Source of the DNA: Blastomussa wellsi | Lineage: Eukaryota; Cnidaria; Anthozoa; Scleractinia; Plerogyridae | DNA length: 64,000 bases | NCBI GenBank assembly: GCA_947652115.1 | Contig: OX393562.1 | Location: 8,546,593-8,610,592 of the forward strand | Reading direction: 5' to 3' | In this document: piece by piece, positions 44,167 to 52,875 of the stretch | How positions within the stretch are numbered: position 1 is the first letter of the stretch | How the letters are laid out: each line of letters opens with the position of its first letter | Translations under genes and position numbers: made by a program | The notes under the pieces: model-generated | Databases searched by the model: none | The model's input: only the letters and a program-made list of their open reading frames with translations | What the model was told of the DNA's origin: nothing

Positions 44167-44493
44167 GAGGAAGCAAATAATTACGCAAACAAGAAGTAAA
44201 CTAAAGAGCATGACCCCAACCAAGCAAGCGGATGTGTTGCAGAATTATTTTCCTGTTGCAGAATTATCTGCACAAGTCTTGGTGTAGAAAGTTTGTTTAT
44301 AGCATATATATCGCATTGCCACGGCATTCTGGTGCCCGAACAAGCTTTTTGTTTGATAGAAGCGACCATGACCCAATATTTAAGAAATACATTTGATCCA
44401 CGCTGACATCATGTGTATGGGTTTTTCCCAAGAGATATGACACAGATATTTTTAGAAAATAAATGTCATGTGAATAGCCAACTGAAACAATAA

Positions 44494-44633
44494 CTTTCCA
44501 CGTGCTAAACAATAGAATACATACCAAATCTCCCTAGCAATGCACTGTTTGAAAAGTAAATTTAAAATCTACTAATACATTTTCAGTTGCCAGGGAGATT
44601 TGGTATGTATTCTATTGTTTAGCATGTGAAAAG
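44494..44633. repeat. Inverted repeat with ~45-bp arms
   Basis: ctaaacaatagaatacatac... (44,494-44,540) pairs with the complement at 44,587-44,633 across a 46-bp spacer. Resembles a small foldback relic. Confidence 0.75.
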
Positions 44634-44689
44634 TTATTGTCTTTTTTAACGTTCCACGTGAGGAAGTTCTAGATCATTCTGTTTAACAT

Positions 44690-44914
44690 ATGAACGGAAG
44701 CGGTTACTTTGATAACTCAGAGAGAAGTAAAAGCGACATGTTTTTGTTGTTAATTCATATCATCGCATACGCAATAGAGAACTGCCTGTTTGGCAGAAAG
44801 ATATCAGACGAATATCATACGAAGTTATTCAGGCCATACAAGAGGCACAGGAAAATAAAACGAGCTTCGATTAACCCTTGTTCTTGTCAAAGACTTTTGA
44901 TCATTCAAACATAA
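44690..44914 (+). CDS. Hypothetical short protein
   Basis: 74 codons, MNGSGYFDNSERSKSD, a hydrophobic stretch (MFLLLIHIIAYAIE) and a basic tail. Just outside the M4 gene cluster. No homologue in the window; it may be a chance frame. Confidence 0.2.
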   Translation: MNGSGYFDNSERSKSDMFLLLIHIIAYAIENCLFGRKISDEYHTKLFRPYKRHRKIKRASINPCSCQRLLIIQT

Positions 44915-45082
44915 ATCTTGCAGTTTTTCACTTTCTGATACGACAAGGGTTTTGTCCTTTTTTGTGACAGGTCACGTTACAGTAACACAAAACGTCACAC
45001 AATGTCACGCATGACAGTAACGCGTTATCTACTTTTTATAACACTCAGAGAGATTTTTGTTTTTTTTCTTTCAAAGTTTAGT

Positions 45083-45654
45083 TCAAATTTGTGCTGGACG
45101 CCGCCAGTTTTTTCGAAACTCTTGCAGAACCTGCTTTTTTATCTTTTCAATATCCGGCTGGCGTAAATCGGTCTGTTTTTTCGCGAAGGTTGAGCGCAAA
45201 GTCTCTTTGATTTTGCGATATTTCTGCCTTTCACGTGTTACTTGTTTGAATTCTGAGTCGGAAACATTGTTATCGTCAAGAGCTTCAGAGACAGAGCTTT
45301 TTGTTGAGTCATGCTTTGCAAGTGCCAAAGCTTGAATTTTCGTGTGTTTATTAACTTTCCTTTCAAGCTTCTTGTTAACAACTGACAGGTCTGTGGAAGG
45401 AAAACCTGAAAGGGCTGCTATTCCTGCTATAGGCGCTCCGATCACATTTCCGACACAAGTGAGTGAAGTTGCAATGGCCCCGGGAGACAGGGCGACAGAT
45501 ACAGTGCCAAGAGAGACTATGGAATAGTGAATCACTTTCCGAGCTTTTCTGTATTTTTTCATCTCAGCCAGAAATTTTCTGGGGTTCTTGAGAGGGGTAG
45601 CTCTGGATAAATATTATTAGGTGGTGCACTTGGCAACACATTTGCTGAAGACAT
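45083..45654 (-). pseudogene. Membrane/coiled-coil protein of M4, one frameshift
   Basis: ATG at 45,654 (MSSANVLPSAPPNN). One shift near 45,570, then a basic helix (KKYRKARKVIHYSIV), a Gly/Ala-rich hydrophobic hairpin (GAIATSLTCVGNVIGAPIAG), and a charged helical C-terminal half (RERQKYRKIKETLRSTF). The pattern of basic helix, membrane hairpin and coiled coil fits proteins common in cnidarian Polintons (from memory); the role is unknown. Confidence 0.5.
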
Positions 45655-45700
45655 GGCATATATAAACAGATTTTATTTTTCAATTGATTTGCAATTTGAA

Positions 45701-46227
45701 TTATAGTGGTTGATCATTAAAATCAAATAGCTGACCGTCATCATCTTTTACTGAAAGCGTTACGCTGTTTACATATTTGCTGTCGAAGCGTCACGAAAGT
45801 TTTGCTGTTCGGCCGTTTGATAGTGGACTTTTTTGAAAGCTTTCCCTCTAATGTCAAACTTTGCAAGAAGGGTTGAAGCTTTACCATTTACAAAATTTTG
45901 ATGGCGGTCAACCAAGTCGCAATGAACAAAGTAAGTACTTGGTGTTCTAAGCCGCTTGATGAAAGTTCTTAACATCAATACGCGGGATATGCTAAGAAAA
46001 TCGGCTAAGTCACTGTCAAGATTTATTTTTTTATTTTCAAAGTTGTCAATTGCCATTGCACCAACTGGTGTATTTATGTGAGTGGGTAGTTTTATACCAA
46101 ATTTAGCGAAAGCATTTTCTATATTTTGAGCAATACTTTCAAGAGTGTAATACCCTCTGGGGATAGTAATGGGAACAGCACGTCTACCTTCTGGATCAGA
46201 CATTGAAATTACCTCATCGTTTTTCAA
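45701..46227 (-). pseudogene. Penton-like minor capsid protein candidate (M4)
   Basis: Minus-strand frame from MKNDEVISMSDPEGRR: VPITIPRGYYTLESIAQNIE, a TPVGAMAIDN stretch, FIKRLRTPSTYFVHCDLVDR, LLAKFDIRGKAF and FRDASTAN, then a single-base shift at ~45,770 and VNSVTLSVKDDDGQLFDF to a stop at 45,701. The motif order (ITIPxGxYxLExIA...YxxHCDLxD...DGxLxDF) fits the single-jelly-roll vertex protein of Polintons in my recollection. Faces the large protein gene across an inserted LINE tail. Confidence 0.5.
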
Positions 46228-46254
46228 ATTATTCCACTAATTATAAAGCAAACA

Positions 46255-46700
46255 AGACAACAGCCTTACGAGAGTGGCCTCTGGAATCGAGTTGTCAAAA
46301 TTGACGGTGCATGGATTAGAAGTCGTAGAAATAGTAAGCACAACCATTTTGAAAATTTACTGGCCCATGAAAGTATCCAATGAAGAGATAAGATCAAAGA
46401 CGAATATGGAGGAGATCTCTCATCAGATAAAGCGAAGACGCTGGAAAATGATCGGGCATATACTAAGGATGAAAGCAAACGAGAACCCAAGAATAGCTCT
46501 AACCTGGACACCAGAAGGAAAACGTAGGAGAGGTAGACCCAGAGAGACATGGAGAAGAACTGTTGAGAAAGAAAGAGGAGAACTTGGGTTCAATGGATGG
46601 ACGGAAGCAAGTAACTGTGCCAGAAACCGTGACACTTGGAGAGAAAGAACGCAAGGCCCCATTTCCCTTAAAGGGAAAAGGACAAAATGATGATGATGAA
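46255..46700 (+). mobile_element. LINE 3' end inserted between M4 genes
   Basis: The frame 46,274-46,690 reads RRRWKMIGHILRMKANENPR, RRRGRPRETWRRT and ARNRDTWRE, typical of the extreme C-terminus of several non-LTR retrotransposons, and ends in a (gat)n-type tail (tgatgatgatgaa). 5' truncated. Confidence 0.75.
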
Positions 46701-46735
46701 ATTTCTAATTAAAAAATAATGGGGAGTAATAAAAG

Positions 46736-47756
46736 ATGAACATCTTCAAAACCGCACGTACACAATCAGATTCTGTTGCGTTTGACTATCTTGAAAAAAG
46801 GGCGCAGTCTGCCAACCTCACAAAATGGATTCAAAACCCCGAGGCGAAAAAAACCACGAAGGCTGCACAAGAGAAGGCGTGGGCAGCTTTTTCTGCACGG
46901 TTTCCGAGGGCCAACAAAAGCAAATTTGAAGCACAGACAATTTTTGTGTTGGACCACACAGCAACAGCTGATATATTTTACAAAGAGGGTGAAGGCAATA
47001 TGCAAAGCGTCTTCGGTTCAGACAGCAAATATTGGAGTGCAGGCATGAAAAGCACACTGGGTTTGGATGCCATTGGCGGCTTCCCTTACCAATTATCGCC
47101 AAGTGCAGAAAAAAGTTTGCTGCCGGTTCCAGCAGTTGAAGTTCAAGATGCTGCACCAAGTTTGAAGAAAATATTCAACAACTCAATGGATATTTATGTA
47201 ACGCCTGACCAGTATTTTACAACAAAGTTCAGAGAGATATTTCGAAGGGAACAGATAAAGTTCGAAACATCACAGCCCGCAAAAAAAATGGCTTGCGGGG
47301 CCTGATCTATCTCTCTGGGAACAGCAGCTGAACTTTGCAGTTTGGTGCGCGACGACAGGTTGCGGAATCTAACGAAGAAGTATTTGACAAAGATCACACA
47401 ACGCTGAATCTGCCGCTGCAGGTGTGGGCTTTTTACATCTTCCACATGTACTTCACAGTTCGGCACATCCTGTATCAGCTCGGAGGCATCCAAAGCTTGA
47501 GCGCATTGCCGGGTGACCCTACATTCAGTCAGATCAACAACCATTACGACGTGGCTTCTTACAAAAGATTGTGCACAGAGTTCGGCGTTGACCCGTCAAC
47601 CGATTTCTGCTTCACGTACGGGGCAAACCACGGGCTGGGAAGCGTTTACATTTATTGCTGCGACCCTTTCATACTGGACGTGCCCTATCCATCGGCAAAA
47701 GCAAAATTTGACGATGAGGACCCTGAGGCGTCAGCAAAAGGGAATTTCAGTATGCT
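46736..47756 (+). pseudogene. Front half of the large Polinton-type protein (M4), truncated at the hairpin
   Basis: Starts MNIFKTARTQSDSVAFDYLEK. Conserved points are QTIFVLDHTATADIFY, GLDAIGGFPYQLSP, SMDIYVTPDQYFTTKF, then after a loss of frame near 47,290, LNFAVWCATTGCGIS, FYIFHMYFTVRHILYQ and GGIQSLSALPGDPTF. It ends abruptly at 47,756 where the hairpin begins. I think the missing back half corresponds to 1-417 and 15,003-15,496. Length >350 residues, no recognised enzyme motif; a virion protein is a reasonable guess. Confidence 0.5.
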
Positions 47757-47759
47757 TCA

Positions 47760-47822
47760 TAACACACAATCAAAAGCCTGGTTCTGGCGCAGCCAGGACC
47801 GGTCTTCTGATTGTATGTGTTG
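47760..47822. repeat. Imperfect hairpin, M4 counterpart of 25,913-25,969
   Basis: acacacaatcaaaagcctgg... pairs with an imperfect complement ending attgtatgtgtt. Same sequence as the M2 hairpin with several changes that partly break pairing. Confidence 0.75.
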
Positions 47823-48069
47823 GCGTTGTGCTGGCGGTGAGTGGAGGGGTGACAGTGGGTGGTGGTGGGTGTGGAGGGGTGAAAAACCGCGTGTCAAACA
47901 TGTGTGCCAAACGCAAACACAAGTAAAAAAAACCGCGTGACCCAAGCCAAGCGGTGTATGTGTCATAGAAAATATTCCCTGTTGAAGAAATGCATGCACT
48001 GGTGTATACGAATTTGCGCAAGAAATATTTTCCATTTGAAGAAATATCTGCGCAAGTATATACGCAAAC
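47823..48069. repeat. GT-rich and T-rich repeat leader of the M4 polymerase fragment
   Basis: Mirrors 25,500-25,910: (gtggtgg)-rich stretch, caaacacaagtaaaaaaaac units (inverse of the acgcggttttttacttgtg unit), then a repeated gttgaagaaat/tgaagaaatatctgcgcaag motif immediately before the ATG at 48,070. Confidence 0.65.
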
Positions 48070-48316
48070 ATGGCTGTACCAAACAAATTTCTGGAAGAAT
48101 TTCTGGAACAAGAACAACACCCAGAAAATGAAGGCGTACATGACAGGTTTATGATATCACAAACAAATTACCGGGATTGGCTTCGTGTTTGGTGGATGCT
48201 TCCATCCAAAGGAAATCCAAACAACAAAGATATTTTAGCGTTCGCGAGAGAAAACAAAGCAAAGTTCACAGATTTGGTTGAACAAGAACTCCATACATTG
48301 AAAAACATAAAAGTTA
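48070..48316 (+). pseudogene. N-terminal fragment of a type 2 polymerase (M4)
   Basis: The first ~82 codons (MAVPNKFLEEFLEQEQHPEN...) are nearly identical to those of the M2 polymerase at 25,490. Similarity stops abruptly after KNIKV at ~48,316, where a different cassette starts. The rest of the polymerase is not in the window. Confidence 0.8.
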
Positions 48317-48523
48317 GGAGAGCGCACTTTTTTTTTCGGCACCCAAATTTTCGGCAACTTTTTTCTTCCACTTTTCCATTGCCACTTTTGCCTTGCCACA
48401 AACCACTTTGTTTGGCACAAGAGCTGCTTTTTTCGAAGTGGTGCTTTGCCAGCAGGTGCCTCTCTGCAGGACACAAAAAAACAAACATCAAACAGGTTGC
48501 CAAAATCCCCCAATTGAACAAAT

Positions 48524-51066
48524 ATGTTGCCTGAAGTATACAACGACGCAGCAAAACAAACCTTCGAAATCGCAACACCCGCTGCAAACGACGTTGCAAC
48601 AACGAACGTCGCGACAAGACAAACCTTCGAGAGCATGGGTCTGCGGTGGGAGAAATCTGTTGCAGCCCATCTTCTTCTGGAAAACGCCTGGGATAGCAAT
48701 CTTCTGGCCGACATCGCCAAGGTCGACTATCTCGCAGGGAACCTCGGCCGCACAAATCTGCGGCCATTGGCTGGTCTTCCGCCTTTCGTCGACGACATCT
48801 TCGTATTTGGCTATCTTTCCAGAGAGGAGTGCGTCTACAAGAGAGGAAAAATCTCCTGCACGGACGGCCCACAAGGCATGGCAATAACTGTCGTGGCAAA
48901 CATCGCAATAGCTTTGGAAAATGTCCTGGGGAAACGCTTCACAACAAACATCGTCCACACAGTGGGGCAAGGGAAAGCGGAAAACAGTGCAATCCGCGCC
49001 ACCATCGAGAGAATCGAGAAAAACACCTGGCACAGGGCAAAAAGAAGCTGGTTTGATCTACACCCCGAGGAAGAGATCGCCGGCTATTTCGTGGTGAAAT
49101 GCGACGTTTCCGAAGTCCCAATGGAAGAGTTGCACCAGGCGCTGCCGGTTTTCGCAAATCATCTGGTCGGAGGCTTCGGCTACGATATCTATTCCATCGA
49201 CTACACACAAGACTTTTCGGGCACTTTGGATCACAAAGCTCTTGTGGACCACCTTGGATTCGAAATGGCAGGGAGTTTGTCCGCCGTCGGGGAGCACTGC
49301 TGCACTGGCTCGAGACCACAGAACAACAAGAAACCACAACCACTAGCAAACAAAGTTGTTTCGAACTTCGAGTCAGGAGAAATCCGCGAGCCTGTTGGGG
49401 GGCACCTGGCAGAATACACCGACTGCCCCAACCAGCGGCTCCGCCAAACATTCTTCCACCCAGACGCGCAAGCCTGAAGTTGTACTCGAATCGAAACCAC
49501 TTTGTATGGCCTCCCACTCGACGAACTATCGAACGAGAAAGCTTCCACCTGCATCGAGAAAGTCTTGGCGCAGGTTTCTGTCGATGGCGACGAACAAGCT
49601 CTCTTTGTGGTCCAACCGCCCAGCAAGCAGTGGCAAAACCTCGCCGCCACTCTCGACAGGTGCCTTGTTCTCGCGGACAGACCACTTCGTCGCGTGGGGC
49701 GGCCACACAAGAACAGGCCGGATCTTTGGAGTCCACGTGCGCCCCACCCCAGCGAACGTCGAGGACCCAACCAAGTGGGAAAAAGCAGTGCAGTGGGCAG
49801 CAGGGGATTTCGGCTTCTGGTCTTGCCCAATTTTCCGGGTCGACATTCTGGCCGCCGATGATGAAAGGGGTGGAGCTCGGCCCCCTCCGCTGACGCAAAT
49901 GCCCGCACCATCCTCGCAGCGAGCAAAAAACCGACGCAGCTCCACCCAAACGGAGGCAACCTGCCAACACTTCTGCCGCCAACAGACAAGATCGTGTGGG
50001 AATGGCGGACCAAAAAATGCCACGCTATCGGCAACGATTCTTCGAAATACGAGCTCCAAGAAGTGCCAGAAATCGCCCAACAGCAACAAATATCTGCACT
50101 TTCCACAAGAAACAGAGAGAAAGTCCTCGAGGAGCTTCGGTACGCTCGCACAGGCGAGGAGTGGAAACGAGCCCACTGGGAAAGAGAAGAAAAAGAGGAA
50201 GAAAACACAAAGATTCGCCAAGCGGAAATAGAGACCCTTCACGTCTATGCCAAGACAAAGAAAAAAATCGAAAGAAAAAGCCGGGAGACCCGCAAAATAA
50301 TCTTCGACGCTCTTGCGAAGAACACAAAAAAGTTTCGGAGCTGGTCGCAAACAAGATATGGAAAGTTCTTGGTTTTCGCGCGAAAGAAGATCAATATCGG
50401 GTTGTCTTGCAGGAACCAAATTCTGTGGGTGTTTCTGTTTGGGTGACAAAAGGTATGCGAAAAATCCTCCACGAATGCGCGGCCTTCTTCCGCAAGGAGG
50501 AAGACAAATTTGGTCGGAAACTTTTCTGGCTTGTAGCTTTCGACGGTGTCGGGAAGCTTGGAGGGTTGGAGTTGCAAATCGAGTCCCTGAAAACCTTCCA
50601 GTCCAACGAGGGCAAAAAAATCGTGTGGAACCCAATACAAGTTCTCGAAGCCCCAGACCCTGGTCATCTCCCAATCTTGCGGGCTCTTGGGGCGAAATGC
50701 GAAGAATACGACAAACTTTGCGCAGATCTCGCCAAAACCAATTTTTCCAAAGTTCCTGCGCCAGCAAACAAAGACACGAAAAAAACAACAGACTTGCTGG
50801 CGGGAGAGTACATAGCCAAACGTTTCGCAGCGACAACCTTCCGAAACTCACCGCGGACCATTCTCTTCCTGCTCCCGCTCGGCGAAGACGGGTAACCGAA
50901 AACAGACGAAGAAACCCCAACGCACGGGTACTTCCTGGAAAGAGAGATCGAGGCAATGGGAGGCCTCCATGCGCTAGAAAAAAGAAAAACCCCATTGCAT
51001 TGCCGGCTTGGGGAGGAGAAAACGACACCGAGCAAGAAAAAAAGCCGCCGTGTTGCCCTGGCGTAG
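48524..51066 (+). pseudogene. Large protein of an unrecognised two-gene cassette (P1)
   Basis: Reads MLPEVYNDAAKQTFE onward for ~850 codons. In-frame TGA at 49,475, shifts near 49,680, 49,870 and 50,330, and a TAA at ~50,895. Recurrent features: LAGLPPFVDDIFVFGY; IDYTQDFSGTLDHK (~49,200); NKVVSNFESGE (~49,350) then CTRIETTLYG (~49,485); a long charged coil (50,100-50,330); and a C-terminal GEYIAKRFAATTFRN...ILFLLPLG block. The spacing of an acidic DxxxDFxG, a YNK-like and an RxE motif recalls rolling-circle replication initiators, but I see no HUH motif or assignable catalytic Tyr, so that is a weak guess. Richer in G+C than its flanks. Long minus-strand frames here are shadows. Confidence 0.4.
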
Positions 51067-51071
51067 ACAGA

Positions 51072-52359
51072 CTATTTCGCAACAACCAATCCACCTTTGG
51101 TGCAGAAAACAAAACTCCCCCGGCAAGCAACAACAAAAAGCTCTCTCAGACCCCAGTCCAACCATTTTTCTGCAGCCTCTGCATCGATATGTCCGACAAT
51201 GTTGGCCGGATTGTCTTCCATCGAGGTGCAGAACTTGCGAAGAGCTCTCCAATCCTTCCAGCGGACTTTGTCTTCTTGCTGCTCCCATTCTTTCTTTCGG
51301 GCGTGGAATTGGTGGAAAGGAAAATGCGGCACACAACCAGGTGGCAGAACCACAAGATCCATTGTTCTTTTTCTTTGTTGCATCTATCCAATTGCACTTT
51401 CCAGTCCATGTGACAAATTCCTTTGTGCAGAGGCTGCTGTGGCGGGTTGGCCAACTCCTCCTTTGCGGCATTCTGTTGTTGCCACTCTTCGAATTTTGGT
51501 AGCATTGTTGTATACAGAAGAAGGATGGCAGAACCAATCCCCAGCCCAATTCCAACAACCTGCACAACACCCCAAACAGCAGAAGTTGCAGCATTGGCGG
51601 CACCGACTATTTTGTCTGTTTCTGCACACAGGGCATTGCTGTTTTTTCTATGCTCTCGAGGATTCCTTCGCCTGTTTCTTCCACTTCCGCTTCCAGCCCT
51701 TGCAAACCTTCCCCAATCTCCTCCACATCTTCGAAGTGGCTTTCTTGGGTCTCCAACAACAAATCCATATTTTTCTGCAGGTCCTGCATGCCAGCTACGA
51801 TCTGCGGCAGCACAACATCCTGCCATAGTGCCGAAATTAAATTATTGTATGCTATTAGCAAAGTATTACCTTTACAATCAGAAACTAAATCAAATAGAGC
51901 CCTAGTTAAACGAATTAAAAAACAAACTTAATTTTAAATACCGCGTTGAGAAACTTGTATAAGTGTTCTAGATTAGTCAAAGTTTTTTTGTTAGTTAGAC
52001 TTTACTAGTTAAATTATGTAACTCGATGTTATTTATTTCTTCCTTATAATTTATTTCTTCCTTTTATTTCCTTTTATTTTTTGTATCTTCCTTCCCTCTG
52101 TAAATTTTGTGTTTGACATTAAAGAAAAAAGAAAAAAAAAATCCTGCCACTTTTTGGTTTCTGCTGGCTTTGCAGCCGCGGTTGCAGGCATTGCAGCTGC
52201 TGTTTCGGTTTTTCCATCGAAAACACCTGCTTCTCTCCATATTCTGTAGAGCCTTGTGCCAATACGGAATTTCTTTTGTATCTCCCTGGGTGCTAGTTTG
52301 CCTCTTGCAGCGACAATTTCTCGTATTTCTTCGGGGGAAAGCACTTTTGCAGGCGGCAT
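51072..52359 (-). pseudogene. HTH-coiled-coil-membrane protein (P2), split by a retroposon
   Basis: N-terminus MPPAKVLSPEEIREIVAARG then APREIQKKFRIGTRLYRIW, a good helix-turn-helix. An Ala/Pro linker ends at KKWQD, where a 315-bp retroposon with duplicated target interrupts; on the far side the frame resumes VVLPQIVAGMQDLQ. Then heptads (EEIGEGLQGLEAEVEETGEG), a frameshift near 51,640, a membrane helix (VVQVVGIGLGIGSAILLLY), and a Cys/Trp-rich domain (HMDWKVQLDRC...WILWFCHLVVC). Its stop at 51,072 lies 5 bp from the stop of the convergent large gene. A membrane-anchored DNA-binding protein is suggested by domain order. Confidence 0.5.
51826..52140 (+). mobile_element. Poly(A)-tailed retroposon with 9-bp target duplication
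   Basis: atcctgcca occurs at 51,817-51,825 and 52,141-52,149. Between them lie 315 bp ending in attaaagaaaaaagaaaaaaaaa. The first part can be read as a short LINE-like C-terminus (LVKRIKKQT then stop). A 5'-truncated LINE or a LINE-mobilised sequence. Confidence 0.85.
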
Positions 52360-52875
52360 TGCAGATATTTTTTGCAGATATTTTTTTTGAACCGCCTTTG
52401 CCGTCTTTGTACTGACGACTCTGATTTTTCCTTAAAATCAGAGGAAATGTGCAATTTCTTCAACAAGCGCGGCTATCCTGCTTCTGTTGTTCAAGGCGGG
52501 CCATCATCGCGCCCAACAAATTGATCGACAGTCAGCACTACAAACGTCACGGAGAGAAAACAACGATAGAATCCCATTCACCCTCACATTTCACCCTCAC
52601 AACCAAGCAGTAAAATCCATCATTGTAAAAAACTTTAACTTACTTCAAAATGATCCCGATACTGGTGGAATCTTTTTGCAACCTCTATTAATTTCATTCA
52701 AACGCAACAGTAACTTTTTAGTTAGAAGTGCATTCCAAACTAGTGATCAACCTGGAACTTTTAAATGCGCTCGCACACGATGCAAAACATGCCCTTTCAT
52801 TCACAACGTTGACAAAATATCGGGACCCAAGCGATCTATCAAAATCACTGATCATTTCACCTGTACCTCAGTCAA

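Larger units (their letters stand above)
43421..44283 (+). repeat. Direct repeats bearing duplicated small genes
   Basis: A unit with gaagaattatctgcacaagt, gctgcagcaagaaccagcga and a following coding stretch occurs at 43,541 and again at 43,765 (224-bp offset). The lead-in aagcaaataattacgcaaac occurs at ~43,430 and ~44,172, with a third gaattatctgcacaagt at ~44,262. The same lead-in type (gaaatatctgcgcaagtata) precedes the type 2 polymerase in M4 (~48,040). Confidence 0.75.

Noticed and set aside
49231..51136. Very long minus-strand open frames (up to ~536 codons) opposite P1
   Set aside because: They are Cys/Ser/Phe-rich translations of the strand opposite a conserved-looking coding sequence, with no domain logic; shadows of P1 in G+C-richer DNA.
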